A model generated the notes under the pieces. The model had not been told where the DNA came from and searched no databases. It saw only the letters and a list, made by a program, of their open reading frames with translations. Shown one piece after another: positions 34,763 to 46,153 of a DNA stretch of 64,000 nucleotides (within the stretch, counting starts at the first letter, position 1; every line of letters starts with the position of its first letter). A program made the translations under genes and the position numbers. The stretch comes from Cyrtodaria siliqua (lineage: Eukaryota; Mollusca; Bivalvia; Adapedonta; Hiatellidae): assembly GCA_037043455.1 (NCBI GenBank), contig JAWPHD010000090.1, positions 558,001-622,000 on the forward strand. The letters run 5' to 3'.

Positions 34763-35079
34763 TTAAAGGGACACACGACAATCTTGATTTTTTTGATTTT
34801 TTATTACTCACGGTGTCCTGCTAGATTTCTATGAACTTGCATTTTTACAATCATTAATATTATTAAAATAATTTAAAGCAAATTGTGTTTGCATTATTTC
34901 TAACTGTTGCTTATATATTACACTAGTAATATATTTAAACCGATGGTTGAATAACAAGCAAACCATTATATTTAATTATACGCAAGCAGGTTTAAAGTCA
35001 TAATGATACTGGGATTAATAAATCAAGGCATAATTTCAATGCTTGATAAAAACTGCAAGATTGCTGTGTGTCCCTTTAA
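34763..35079 (+). mobile_element. M1-family MITE, complete
   Basis: 317 bp from TTAAAGGGACACACGACAAT to AAGATTGCTGTGTGTCCCTT with TAA. All M1 interior words are present. Confidence 0.9.
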
Positions 35080-35269
35080 AATAATTGTATTTTTTCTCTT
35101 TTTCAATCAATAATTGCGAGACAAAATATTTTTGTAATTGTGTGACAAAATAATTGTGTGAAGTATAGATTTGTCTATAGGCTATACGTACACAGCTATC
35201 TATACGATCTTGAGACTCCATATATACACACACTGTATACATGCATATTTTCGATGCAATTGTCCCCAT

Positions 35270-35330
35270 CCTAATTGATAAGACGTTCGCCTCGGAGGTG
35301 TTAACTTCCTATTGCCTACCACTTTTTGTG
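35270..35330 (+). other. tRNA-like remnant
   Basis: CCTAATTGATAAGACGTTCG then CCTCGGAGGTGTTAAC resembles a box A and anticodon-arm region of a tRNA-derived repeat. Box B is absent. Confidence 0.3.
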
Positions 35331-35400
35331 ACAAATGTCACATAAAAACATTTTCATGTTAAATACTGACAATACGAACATATACACTATATTTTCATGT

Positions 35401-35748
35401 TTAAAGGAAAATGTTGATTAATGGAAATCTTGATTAGGTTATAAAGTAATAAACTGATTAATCCAGCATCATTTTGAAATTAAATCTTTGTACATATACA
35501 ATTTTGAAATTAAATCTTTGTACATATATACAAATATTTAAATAAAAGGATTCTGGAGTTTTAATTTTTTTTTTTAATCTGCTAATTTTAATCATAGTAT
35601 TGGTGAAATATAATCAACATTAGTAATAACAATTTGCTTTGCATTATTCCAATAATTATTTATAAGGATTCCAAATATATGCAAATTATTTCGAAAAACG
35701 AGACACTTCAAAATTTAACAAAATCAGGATTGCCGTGTGTGCCTTTAA
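35401..35748 (+). mobile_element. M1-family MITE, diverged left end
   Basis: The right end (CAGGATTGCCGTGTGTGCCT then TTAA) and interior (CCAGCATCATTTTGAAATTA, with a 35-bp local duplication of AATTTTGAAATTAAATCTTT at 35480-35525) identify M1. The left TIR is strongly mutated. Confidence 0.7.
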
Positions 35749-36063
35749 TACATACAATCCCAAGCACTCAACGTGGAACTATGGTATCTTGCTCTGAAGT
35801 GTGCAGCCTTATTAATGTCTCTTTTTTTTTTTAAAAAAGACAAAAAAATTAATAAACATCAGATCAAGTAATGAAAATTGACTGAAAATTAGCATCAAAG
35901 GTCCGAAAGAGCATCACAGTCACCATTAAAGAACTACAAATGGAAGTCAAAAGACGTAACATTGATGATGTATAAATTGAAAATCACAGCCTCCAATTAT
36001 AACATCAAGGAACTGAAACTGGTGAAGATGACTGAATGAACATCAATATGAAATATAAAAACA
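35749..36063. other. Unassigned; ATCAAGG/ATCACAG word repeats
   Basis: GAAAATT..CATCA words recur every 35-50 bp (35875-36060: AGCATCAAAGG, AGCATCACAG, ACATCAAGG), suggesting a weak decayed tandem repeat. No gene seen. Confidence 0.4.
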
Positions 36064-36075
36064 TCAAGGGTCTGA

Positions 36076-36345
36076 ATTGAATTGAATTGGATTTTATAGT
36101 CGCACCAACAGCTAAGGTCATATGGCGACTTTCCAGCTTCCACTGGTGGAGGAAGACCCCAGGTGCCCCTCCGGGCAATTTTCGTGCACGGGCTGGCACC
36201 TGGGTAGAACCACCGACGTACCGCAAGCCAGCTGGATAGCTTCCTCACATAAAGATTCCTAGGCCCCTGAGGGATCGAACCAACAGCGGTGAGGGGCAAA
36301 TGATTGCAAGTCAGAGACGTTAACCACTCGGCCACGGACGCCCCC
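36076..36345 (-). mobile_element. SINE-C, full-length with 12-bp target duplication
   Basis: Flanked by a perfect TCAAGGGTCTGA (36064-36075 and 36346-36357). The minus strand has GGGGGCGTCCGTGGCCGAGT, box B GGTTCGATCCC and CTGGCTTGCGG. The 112- and 73-codon minus ORFs are SINE readings. Confidence 0.95.
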
Positions 36346-36379
36346 TCAAGGGTCTGAACATGGATATGAAGAAACTAGG

Positions 36380-36545
36380 GGCTTGTGATGGGGAGGGGGC
36401 TTGTGGACGGGGCTTGTTGATGGTGTGGGTTTACGGATGGGGAGGGGGCTTGTGGATGGGGAGGGGGCTTGTGGATGGGAGGGGTTTTGTGGATGGGGAT
36501 GAGGGGGAGAGGGCTTGTGGTTGGGGAGTGGGCGTGTGGATGTCA
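36380..36545. repeat. G-rich minisatellite (GGGCTTGTGGATGGGGAGGG)
   Basis: About six units of 22-26 bp at 36400-36540. Long G-runs on one strand make G-quadruplex formation possible (inference). ORFs on both strands across it are low-complexity. Confidence 0.8.
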
Positions 36546-36893
36546 CATATGGAGGCTAAAACACTAACAGTTTCGTCGAAGACTGACATTATTTTAGCAC
36601 TGAAAAGAGACCAATTTGCACTATTTCAGTAAATGTTATATAAACAGAGCTTATTTATCTGCTGATATATGGGGAAATCCTTCACAAGATGGTAGACTGT
36701 GAAACATCTGTGCGTCAGAGTTAGTTATTTTTGTGTTGGGAATTAGTTATTAATATTTAGCGATTACTAATTTTCTATCACTGAGCAATCCCGATCTTTC
36801 ATTAACAGAAATGTAATAATTGAATTTCTTCCCAAGGAAAATATAATTATTAAGTGCAATTAATACGAGTGTAACTCCTTTTTGTGTCACCTG

Positions 36894-37170
36894 CATAGCA
36901 TGGCAGACACTTAGGGATCACTTTGTCCATTGTCCATCGTCGTCCGTCACACTTTAACCTGCAACCTAACCTTGGCCATAACTTGAAAAGTATTTGACCT
37001 ATGTTCATGAAACTTCACACTCATCTTCATCTTACCTCACATGTCCAATAACTCTGACTTTCATTTTGGCAGAGTTATGTCCCCGTTCATAAAACTTTAA
37101 CCTGCAACCATAAAACTAACTTGCAACCTAACCAAGCTCATAATTGAAATAAGCACACGGCAGGTGACAC
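36894..37170 (-). mobile_element. TIR element with GTGTCACCTGC ends
   Basis: Left GTGTCACCTGCATAGCATGG and right GGCAGGTGACAC are inverted. The left subterminal CAGACACTTAGGGATCACTT with TGTCCATTG is the inverse of the right end of the copy at 39.2-39.7 kb. The interior has two ACTTTAACCTGCAACC units. Confidence 0.8.
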
Positions 37171-37450
37171 AAGTGTTCCGTGGAACACTCTTCTTAGACT
37201 AGTAATTTATATAGAGGATCATACAGGACAGTCTTCGCGAAAACCGCCTGTCCGTCTAACATAATTGACAAATTTTTGAAATGTCCGCAGAAAAATCACA
37301 TAAGTCGGTCCAAGTGTCCAGCCATTTTTAAAACTAAAACCCTATCATGAATCTCATTTTATTGCTTGTAAAATACCCTTTACTCTGTCCGAGTGTCCGG
37401 TCATTTTTAAAACTAAAACTTAACTGGAAATTGCGTTTTTATCGCTTGTA
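37171..37450. repeat. Two-copy tandem repeat of about 90 bp
   Basis: GTCCAAGTGTCCAGCCATTT and GTCCGAGTGTCCGGTCATTT each precede TTAAAACTAAAAC and end in TTATTGCTTGTA or TTATCGCTTGTA. No gene. Confidence 0.6.
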
Positions 37451-39207
37451 TAAATTTGAAGCCGTATTTGTCATTAAATAAAAAGTTCTCTCCCTGGATT
37501 AAACTTGGTCAATTTATAAGCAGGCATTTCATTGGTTGATTAACAGATTTGTACCAATCGCATTGCAGTTTTCAAATTGATATTGAAAGGTCCCAATTTT
37601 TTTTTTTTTGTAATTATGTCTCAAATGACACTGTATACATTTGTTTCCTCCTATGTCATCGGTGGGGCCTGGAGGAAGGGGCATCAAATACACTAATAAT
37701 TCAATTACAGTGTCGTTTTCCCATACTTTTGCACATTAATTGGTATAATAGTCGTCCATGAAAGCGATACACAGCATATCAAATGATTTATTATTTAAAA
37801 CTCCGATGTCTTCCCTGGTGTTGGAGGGGGTGGGAGGTGGGGGGAGAGTAACAGGGGGTCAATTACTTTTTTAATTATGTCTGAAACAGTGTACAATAAT
37901 ATGTTTTTCTCCTGCATGTGTCTCTGTGTGTTGTGGTGGTGGTGGTGGGGGTGGAAGTTGTAAGGGGAGTCATAAGGTCCAATATACACAAAATTCAATT
38001 GCAGTTTCCTGTTTGTTTGTTTGTTTTTAACTTGGCAAATATACATGTTTACTCCTCTTAAGATTATTATTATAAAGCATAACAAACAATTTTAGTGTTT
38101 CCACTTTAGAGATGTGCCGAGGTGAAAAATAATTGTCAGTACAATGTAATGATTTTGGGAATATCAGTATAATTTGCTCCAGGGTCACCATGGGACTCTG
38201 GGATAGGGGACAAAAGTTCAAATACACAAATACCCTAAACATTTTTTTATTCATTTACAGACTTCATACATGTATAAAGAAAAGCATAAATAGTACTATT
38301 TCTGATTTGAGTACTAGTATCAAAGAACGATCCATTACATGGTCCAGCCTCAATTCCATTAAGCGATGGGAAAGCTTATATTAGCAGGATTTTTATAACG
38401 GATATGTCGACAATAAAACACATTTAATTTTTTTTTTACTGAAAAATGTGATAACCTGTTTAAAATTTCCTATTAAATGTCTTAATTTTACAATATGCAA
38501 ACTGTTTAAGTCGAAATTAAGGTTTTATTTCATACCCCTGCCAACCCCGTTTTTGCTTCTTGGAGAAGGGGTTGGATTGGGTATGAAAGTTGATACCCGG
38601 CCCACATAATGAAAACAATTACATGTAAAATGGATACAGGTTTAAGGGGAATTGACCTGTGTGAAGGAAACGTGGATATTTGCAATGGCGCGCTGTCAAA
38701 TTCGTTCTAGTCTTTTTTATTTTGAAACGATGAGACAACTGGCCAATTAAGCATCATATCAGACACTATCATCATATCAGACATTTTTGCCGACGAGTTA
38801 AATTCAATAATAAATAGCAGGAATTTATAACTCATTATTAATGTCAGGTAACATCTTTGAAATTATAACAATTATATACTACTAGACAGGTATTATGTTA
38901 TTCAATATTATTTATACTAAGGCTTTAAATTATAGCAATCCTAGAAGCCATCTTATGTGATACAAATTTGTATGAGATTTGCATAGGTAATAACCGGGAA
39001 CTGTTTGACATTTGGAAAGCACTCATCTGGTCAATAGCCACACGCCTACAATGTCTACTGACAATTCTTTAATTATACATGAATATATTAATTAGAGTGT
39101 ATATATTCTCCGCAGACATGACTTGGATACTGTCAATCATGTTGGGTTAAAAAAAATAAAATTGAAAGTATTATTGCACAGTAAATGAAGGGTGTTCACA
39201 TAACATG
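37451..39207. other. Unassigned with weak internal duplications
   Basis: Segments near 37613, 37873 and 38147 resemble one another (TAATTATGTCTCAAATGACA, TAATTATGTCTGAAACAGTG, then TTCAATTACAGT or TTCAATTGCAGT). Spacing is 250-270 bp with strong divergence, and GGGGCCTGGAGGAAGGGG-like words are also echoed at 63460. A G-rich (GGT)n patch lies at 37935-37955. ORFs here have no domains. Confidence 0.45.
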
Positions 39208-39716
39208 TGTGTCACCTGCCATGTCCTTATTTCAGCAGAAACAATCTGACAATAAAGTTTGAAGACAGGGGGTGCAATTCTTTACAAACTATGGATGGAG
39301 AAGAAACAATATGAAAAGGGACAAAACTCTGCATTATATAACTGATAAGGAAGAACTGTATAAAGTTTCATCAGCATAGGTCAATATTTTGCCAAGTTAA
39401 CAGCTAGGTTAGGTTACATGTTAAAGTCTTATGAAAAGGGGCATAACTCTGCCAAAATAAATGCCTGAGTTACTGTAGATGTCAATTAATGACAATGAAT
39501 AACTGGTTAGGAAAACTGTATAGTCAATACTTTGCCAAGTTATGAGCTAGGTCAGGTTGCAGGTTCAAGTTTTATGAAATGGGGCATTATGAAAGTAAGA
39601 GTTACTGGACACTTGTAACGACACTCCTTGGGGTAAGTCTTGAAGATATGTATGAAGTTTCATGAACATATGAGACGGCAATGGACAAAGTGATCCATAA
39701 GTGTCTGCCATGCTAA
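39208..39716 (+). mobile_element. GTGTCACCTGCC element, right end truncated
   Basis: Starts GTGTCACCTGCCATGTCC. It has three core units with AAAAGGGGCATAACTCTGCC, GCCAAGTTAACAGCTAGGTT and CAGGTTCAAGTTTTATGAAA, and ends at GGACAAAGTGATCCATAAGT plus GTCTGCCATGCTA. Another repeat follows at once. Confidence 0.75.
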
Positions 39717-39803
39717 GATGTATTTATTGGATCATGTTGAAGATGTGTGCAAAGTTTCGTTGTAACACCTAATACTTTGGAGGTATTAGACTGTGACAAA
39801 TTA

Positions 39804-40044
39804 CTGAATTGGATTTTACAGTCGCACCAACAGCTAAGGTCATATGGCAACTTTCCAGCTTCCATTGACCCAGGTGCCTCTCCAGGCAATTTTCGTGAAT
39901 GGACGAGCAACTGAATAGAACTACCGACGCTCCGCAAGCCAGCTCACATAAAGATTCCTAGACCCATGAGGGACCGAACGCAGAGCCGTGAGGGGCAAGT
40001 GATGGCAAGTCAGAGACTCTAACCACTCAGCCATGGATGCCCCT
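39804..40044 (-). mobile_element. SINE-C, diverged
   Basis: TGGATTTTACAGTCGCACCA, CCAGCTTCCATTGACCCAGG and AACCACTCAGCCATGGATGC match SINE-C. A deletion removes the GGAGGAAGACC part. No clean target duplication seen. Confidence 0.85.
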
Positions 40045-40118
40045 TAATAGCCACAATCATTTGTAAAAGGCAAGGTTAAGCTCCAGGTTACATCTTTTTT
40101 CACAGGGGAATAATTTAA

Positions 40119-41105
40119 ACAAGAGGGCCATGATGGCCCTATATAGCTCACCTGAGTACTGGCCCATTATGGAACTTCTCCAATCTGTGCAAGTTTAAAA
40201 GATTGCTCAAGAAATGTGGCCTCTGTCTTGGGGTCAAATTGTCTTGGGGCCAAATTTGACTCCACCATTTGAACAAACTTAGTAGAGGACCATAAGCTAA
40301 TGGTTAATACAAAATATTAACGATTTGGCTCTTGTAGTTTCAGAGAACATTTTTATAGTTTTTTCCTATATAAGTCTATGTAAAACATGTGACATCCGGG
40401 GCGGGGCTAAATTTTACCCCAGGGTCACCATTTGAACAAACTTCGTAGAGGACCATAAACTGATGGTAAATACAAAATATTAAATATTTCATTGGCTCTT
40501 GTAGTTTCAGAGAATAAGATTTTTGAAGTTTTTCCATATATAAGTCTATGTAAAACTGTGACCTCTGGGGCGGGGTCACCATTTGAACAAACTTGGTAGA
40601 GGACCATAAGCTGAAGGTAAATTCAAAATATTAAACCTCTGGCACTTGTACTTTAAGAGAAGATTTTTTAAGTTTTTCCCTATATATAAGTCTATGCAAA
40701 ACACGCAAAATTGCTATATGCAAACTTTGGGCCCCAGGGCCGCAGTCATTTTTAATCCCGGGGACTTTTGAACAAATTTGAAAGTACAAGGGTTGGCGAT
40801 CATTTCCAAAAAAGAAGTGTCAAAATCTGTCATGCAGTTCTTGAGAAGTAGATTTTTTAAGGTTTCGACTATTTTTAGTAATGGTGGCCATCTTAGATGT
40901 CGCACCGACCTACTTTTAACAAATTTGAAATGCACTGACCTAAGGATAATCCACGTGAAGTTTGGTCAAAATTGACTAAGTGTTTTCTGAGGAGAATTTA
41001 TTTGAAGCAAAAGTTAATGATGACGGACGGACGACGAACGGACGTCGGACGAAGAGTGATCCCAATAGCTCACCTGTGAGCCTTTGGCTCAGGTGAGCTA
41101 AAAAT
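40119..41105 (+). mobile_element. Complete Helentron-like element
   Basis: Starts AACAAGAGGGCCATGATGGC with AGCTCACCTGAG. Core units of 170-190 bp carry AGGGTCACCATTTGAACAAA and AGGACCATAAGCTGATGG. A GACGGACGGACGACG tract at 41022-41050 precedes the hairpin GTGAGCC-TTT-GGCTCAG and GTGAGCTAAAAA. The 5' AGCTCACCTGAG and 3' CAGGTGAGCT are inverted copies. This is the best full example in the window. Confidence 0.85.
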
Positions 41106-41295
41106 ACAAACCAGAGAATTATGGACCTTTATATGATGTATTCATTGGATCATGCTGAAGATGTTTATAAAGTTTCATTGCTGTAGACCATATACTTTGA
41201 AAGTTATTGGACACAATCAGTTGTCATGTAAAAGTTAACAGACAGATGGGCAACACCATGACATAAAACTTCCCTACGCCGTATGGGCGTATAAA

Positions 41296-41942
41296 AAAAT
41301 AACAAATTGTGCGCTCTGAAGAAATAGAAATGGCTTTAAAACTAGAACTGTAACCCTACGCAGCCAAATAATACATTCTCACCACTAACTTTTATATTTA
41401 TTAGTATAAGGCGCAAGACATAATGCACAGCACTAGTTGGCATGAACCAGCCAGCAATTATTTGATAAACCAAATTAGCAATAGTCTGAAATATTATTAA
41501 AATGTTGCCCTGACAAAATGTTGCCCTGACGTTTTACCTAAACATAATATTATGAATAATGTATGACAGTTTACATTTTCTGAATATTTAATTGTCAAGT
41601 TGAAGTGTTAGATGTAATACAGGCACATGACTAAATTGTGTAAAAACATAATATGTTATAGACTAAACTAAAGCACCCAATTTCACAAGAAAAGCGTTCT
41701 TCCAATCTGTTTCCATGTGTTAAGGTCATAAAACAATATATATGTGGCATTTAAGAGTCTAGATTTATTCACCGGTAATTAAAAATACACCTAATTAAAT
41801 ATGCATAAAATGAATCATAATTAGACACTTTGGCAACGATAATAATAGGGTTATGTTTAGCCTGACCCGTTAAGGGGTTTATATTGTAGGTATAGAGGTC
41901 GGATTCCCAACACATGTAAGTTACATATATACCTTATCATTA
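41296..41942. other. Unassigned; includes one copy of a triplicated segment
   Basis: 41690-41890 is weakly alike to 48975-49200 and 53075-53290 (order: CACAAG/ACTAC.., GGTCATA(T)AA.AATATATATGTG, TTTATTCA, AAAAT.CACC.AATT.AATATGC, TTTAGCCTG). Otherwise AT-rich. Confidence 0.4.
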
Positions 41943-42254
41943 GTAGGGCCTAAAAAAAAAAAGTGTGTAGTTCGGGTAACATGTTCAAAATTGGTAGGCA
42001 GGGTAGGTCGGATTTTTTTTTATTTTTAATTTTTTTTTAATTTTTTTTTTTTTTTTCGAAATGGACCAAAAAAACGTCAGGGAAGATGCACTGAATTATG
42101 TACTATAATTACTGTGACTTTATATTGTTATTATTTTTTTTTTTCAAATTTTTTTTTTTTTTTTTCGAAATGGACCAAAAAAACGTCAGGATCGGCGGGT
42201 ATTCGTAGGTAGGTTCGGGTGACCCGAACCACACAATTTATTTTTTTAGGCCTA
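41943..42254. mobile_element. M6-family TIR element
   Basis: TAGGGCCTAAAAAAAAAAAG then TGTGTAGTTCGGGTAAC on the left; GGTGACCCGAACCACACAA and TTTTTTTAGGCCTA on the right. T-rich interior, in which TCGAAATGGACCAAAAAAAC occurs twice (42055, 42166). Confidence 0.8.
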
Positions 42255-42514
42255 GGCTTGGAAATGGTGTATTTCTGTTGTAAAAATATTTATGCCCTTT
42301 CCCAACCATAATTTCAAATTTTGGGTCGGTAGGTAGGCAAATATGTTTTTATTATTATTATTTGTTACAACAAAAACATACTTTTGTTATTAGCGGCATC
42401 TCGATGCGACCAGCAATTTTTTTTTTCTTAAATTGGGAAAAAAATATTTGGGTAGAGCCCTTTGTTTGGCGTTGGTCAGGAAAGGGCAAACATTAGATTT
42501 AGATTTATAAAAAA

Positions 42515-42837
42515 TAAATATGTGTGTTTCCGGTTTCCCGACCGGGTCCCCTACTTTATCACCGACCCTAAATATTTTTAGCGAAAAAAAATTAATTAAA
42601 AAAACACAAAAAAACACATTTTTTCTTCTTTTTTTTTTATTCAAATGATAATTTTATTAGCCAGAGTTGTTAAGCATCTAATCTGGATTGCAAAGGTTAT
42701 CAAAATGTTGCATTAGTACAAAAATGGCATAATATATGCGAACAATATATATAAAAAAAATATCTAAAAAAACAAACTTTTTCCTACCTACCTACCCTAA
42801 CTTTTTGACAGGGTGAAACCAGAAACACACATATTTA
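42515..42837. mobile_element. M6-family TIR element
   Basis: Left AATATGTGTGTTTCCGGTTT with CCCGACC; right CCTACCTACCTACCCTAAC, then GAAACCAGAAACACACATAT. It abuts the next element directly. Confidence 0.8.
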
Positions 42838-42934
42838 TGGCTCCCCCACACAAAGTGTGGTAGGGGAGCTATATTGATTTTGTGCTTTCTGTCTGTCTGT
42901 CTGTCTGTTTCTCTGTCTGTCTGTAGGTCTGTGT

Positions 42935-43990
42935 CACAAACGATGTCCGATCAATAACTAGAGAATGGTTGGACCTAGGGTCCTCAAACTTAGCAGAATG
43001 GTTGGTCATGACAAGTAGATGACCCCTATTGATTTTGGGGTCACTAGGTCAAAGGTCAAGGTTGCGGTGACATTGACTATCAAAACGATGTCCAATCAAT
43101 AACTAGAGAATGGTTGGACCTAGGGTCCTCAAACTTGGAAGGATGGTTGGTCATGACAAGTAGATGTCACTAGGTCAATGGTCAAGGTTGCGGTGACATT
43201 GACTATCAAAACGATGTCCGATCAATAACTAGAGAATGGTTGGACCTAGGGTCCTCAAACTTGGAAGGATGGTTGGTCATGACAAGTAGATGACCCCTAT
43301 TGATTTTGGGGTCACTAGGTCAAAGGTCAAGGTTGCGGTGACATTGACTATGAAAACGATGTCCGATCAATAACTAGAGAATGGTTGGACCTAGGGTCCT
43401 CAAACTTGGAAGAATGGTTGGTCATGACAAGTAGATGACCCCTATTGATTTTGGGGTCACTAGGTCAAAGGTCAAGGTTGCGGTGACATTGACTATCAAA
43501 ACGATGTCCGATCAATAACTAGAGAATGGTTGGACCTAGGGTCCTCAAACTTGGAAGGATGGTTGGTCATGACAAGTAGAGGTCACTAGGTTAAAGGTCA
43601 AGGTTGCGGTGACATTGACTATCAAAACGATGTCCGATCAATAACTAGAGAATGGTTGGACCTAGGGTCCTCAAACTTGGAAGGATGGTTGGTCATGACA
43701 AGTAGATGACCCCTATTGATTTTGGGGTCACTAGGTCAAAGGTCAAGGTTGCGGTGACATCGACTATGAAAACGATGTCCGATCAATAACTAGAGAATGG
43801 TTGGACCTAGGGTCCTAAAACTTGGAAGGATGGTTGGTCATGACAAGTAGATGACCCCTATTGATTTTGGGGTCACTAGGTCAAAGGTCAAGGTTGCGGT
43901 GACATTGACTATGAAAACGATGTTCGATCAATAACTAGAGAATGGTTGGACCTATGGTCCTCAAACTTGGAAGGATGGTTGGTCATGACC
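42935..43990. repeat. 126/145-bp tandem array with DR1 motif in each unit
   Basis: Units carry ACGATGTCCGATCAATAACT, AGAGAATGGTTGGACCTAGG, GTTGGTCATGACAAGTAGAT and AGGTCAAAGGTCAAGG. The DR1 word starts at 43046, 43172, 43317, 43462, 43588, 43733 and 43878. Spacings are 126, 145, 145, 126, 145, 145, so the true period is 416 bp (three monomers, one with a 19-bp deletion). Five sites are perfect AGGTCAAAGGTCA; those at 43172 and 43588 each have one change. Confidence 0.95.
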
Positions 43991-44178
43991 AGGAGATGAC
44001 CCCTATTAATTTTTTTAAAAAAAAAATTTAAATATGTTTTTAATTTTTTTTTAAATTTTTTTTTAATTTATTTTTTTTTTTTTTTTTTTATTTTTTTATT
44101 TTTTTTTTATTTTTGCATAAAATGTTTTATGGTCGGCCCCTTAAAACAATAGGAACCACACATATTTTTATGTGGCCT
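43990..44178. mobile_element. M6 right-half fragment
   Basis: A T/A-rich tract, then GTTTTATGGTCGGCCCCTTA, GGAACCACACATATTTTTAT and GTGGCCTTA. The left TIR is absent. Confidence 0.7.
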
Positions 44179-44306
44179 TACTGATACAGATAGTAGATAC
44201 AGTCACAGGGATATTGAATATCAAAACGATCTCAGATCAATAGAGGACGGTTGGACCTAGAGTCGTCAATTATGCCTGTTCGGGCTAGTGGGGGAGCCAT
44301 ACGTTT

Positions 44307-44747
44307 TTGTCCCATGGACAATAACAATTTCTAGTTTTTTTTTAGGCCTTATGTTAAACTTTTAAAAATAAGGCATACTGTAATCAAAACTAATGCAGTA
44401 ATGGATATCACGTGAGCAACAGAAATGGAAATATCGCAGTCCCGTAACATATAAAAACTTTCAGTTAAACGTTTGACAATGTAGGCACATAGCATTTTAT
44501 GGGTCTTGATAAAGGCCCCTTTAGGCCAAAAATGTGAAAAATGTTAACTGTAACAAAAAATTGTGAAATTCCTCAGTGCGAACATGGTACAGTTAAGGGG
44601 ACTGGAAGTGATCTGAAACAATACATAATTCCATCAATTAAGCTTAAAATGACTTTAAAATACAATGGACCACATGGCCATATGTCTATGGAAACTTGAC
44701 CCGTGGACAATCGAGGGCGGAGCTAGAACTTGAATGTCAGAACTGTC
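44307..44747. other. Unassigned sequence
   Basis: No gene or family recognised. Confidence 0.35.
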
Positions 44748-44925
44748 AATTGTGTTTGTATGTTTGTTTGTTTGTATGGTGTTTTACGTCATTTCAACAC
44801 ATGTAAGGTTATATATGATGGTCGCGATTTTTGTGGTGGAGGCAGACCACACACTTTTCCTGGGTAGAACCAGTACTGTACACCTCCCGCCATCCGTAAG
44901 AATCGACACTTCCTCACTTTCAATT
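44748..44925 (-). mobile_element. SINE-B copy, head truncated
   Basis: TTTGTATGGTGTTTTACGTC, TCAACACATGTAAGGTTATA, GTGGTGGAGGCAGACCACAC, TTTCCTGGGTAGAACCAGTA and CCGCCATCCGTAAGAATCGA. It lacks the tRNA-like head. The 79-codon plus ORF is a SINE reading. Confidence 0.9.
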
Positions 44926-46110
44926 GTGGATATATATCCAAATTTATCCAAATTTAAATCGCTACAATTTTAGTCCACACACCAAACTGGATCTGACCTA
45001 TTGTAATTGATCTTCGATCTGTGAATTCGAAGCTATTAATTGTTATTTTACATTTCAATTGATCACCATCACACAAGGCAAATGTAAAGAAGATTAAATA
45101 CCTGCCTAACTATACCCAGTTCTAAAATCTCAGGTCAGTTAAGTGCAATTAAACCAACAATTTTACTTTTTTATTGCATAAATTTGCTCAAGAATCTCAA
45201 TCAATCTTCTTACAGTTACAAGGGACATAAATCTTCACTAACTGTAACAAGTAATAAACACAGTGAAGAAGCCTAGAGCAGTTATTCCACTTTGCAAAAA
45301 ATCTCTAGACACTGAAGTAGTTATTACTGATTTATTATTGTTATATATATTACATTGATCTCATTAACCTTACTGTAAGTAGTTAAAGTCAGCAGTGTTG
45401 TGTCATACATTAATTAAATCTTTTTATACATAGATTTTGCAACTTTCTGACCCTGTTTCATGTTATAAATGGTAGTTCACATTTTGTTTTATGACTTTGT
45501 TTGACCAAATATCTTAAACCCCAGGCTCAAGTATAAAAGGGAAAGCTCCGCCCACAAAATGTCAATCAATTCAAATTCAAATAGAACTCAGACTGTCTTC
45601 ACTCAGGACATATATTTCTGACTTTTTTCTGAAAATACTACATCATATTTTAAAAAGAATGCTCTCATTGATGCATGAATTCATCCTCTACTAATCAAAC
45701 TATATGCTGTTTCTGAAGCTGCCCTCAAAGCACTATAATTATATATTTTATAGTCCAAATTTTCGAAATTTTCAACAGGAAAATGACAGTTAATTTGAAA
45801 TTTCACCTTTGACCCTGGTCATGTGATGTAAACAGTAGCTACTGGGGAGATGTAAACAGAAAGGGTCATCTCAGGGCACAACATTGAGCCATACTACCTT
45901 CTTATCAGATAAACATGCAGTGTACTCACCAGTTACAGGGTTTATGAAGAATTCTGCACACTTCTTTTATCTATTTATTTCTGTAAGTTTTAGGTTTTCT
46001 TTCAAATAATGTCCAAGTCTATCTTTTTTTATAAGTAAGAAGTAAAACTGTGTTTTTTTCATTAAAATATCTCTATAAAAAAAAGTTTGATAATTTTTGT
46101 TTATATTATA
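44926..46110. other. Low-repeat intergenic DNA with a TATA candidate
   Basis: No repeat family recognised, which is unusual here. 45532-45539 is TATAAAAG on the plus strand, followed by a GC-box-like CTCCGCCCAC at 45546-45555. Downstream only a 20-codon ORF starts (45558). The region may hold UTR or regulatory DNA of an unseen gene. Confidence 0.4.
45532..45539 (+). promoter_or_regulatory. TATA-box candidate
   Basis: GTATAAAAGGG is a consensus-like TATA box in a low-repeat area. No convincing downstream ORF or exon on the plus strand backs it, so it may be chance. Confidence 0.25.
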
Positions 46111-46116
46111 ATGTTT

Positions 46117-46119
<3 letters not shown>

Positions 46120-46150
<31 letters not shown>
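46120..46150. repeat. (TA)n microsatellite
   Basis: About 14 TA units just 3' of the stop codon of the minus-strand gene. The two short plus ORFs reading through it are artefacts. Confidence 0.9.

Positions 46151-46152
<2 letters not shown>

Positions 46153-46153
<1 letters not shown>

Larger units (their letters stand above)
39717..41295 (+). mobile_element. Outer repeat element hosting a SINE and a Helentron-like element
   Basis: The word TTGGATCATGTTGAAGATGT (39728) returns as TTGGATCATGCTGAAGATGT (41152) on the far side of two insertions. The 3' end is ACGCCGTATGGGCGTATAAA, another hairpin-like terminus after GACAGATGGGCAACACC. Confidence 0.65.
42838..44306. mobile_element. TIR element (TGGCTCCCCCAC) with 145-bp satellite core
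   Basis: The ends TGGCTCCCCCACACAAAG and GCTAGTGGGGGAGCCA are inverted. A (CTGT)n tract lies at 42889-42930. The core is a tandem array (next entry). The right part is split by an M6 fragment at about 43990-44178. No transposase frame. Confidence 0.75.
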
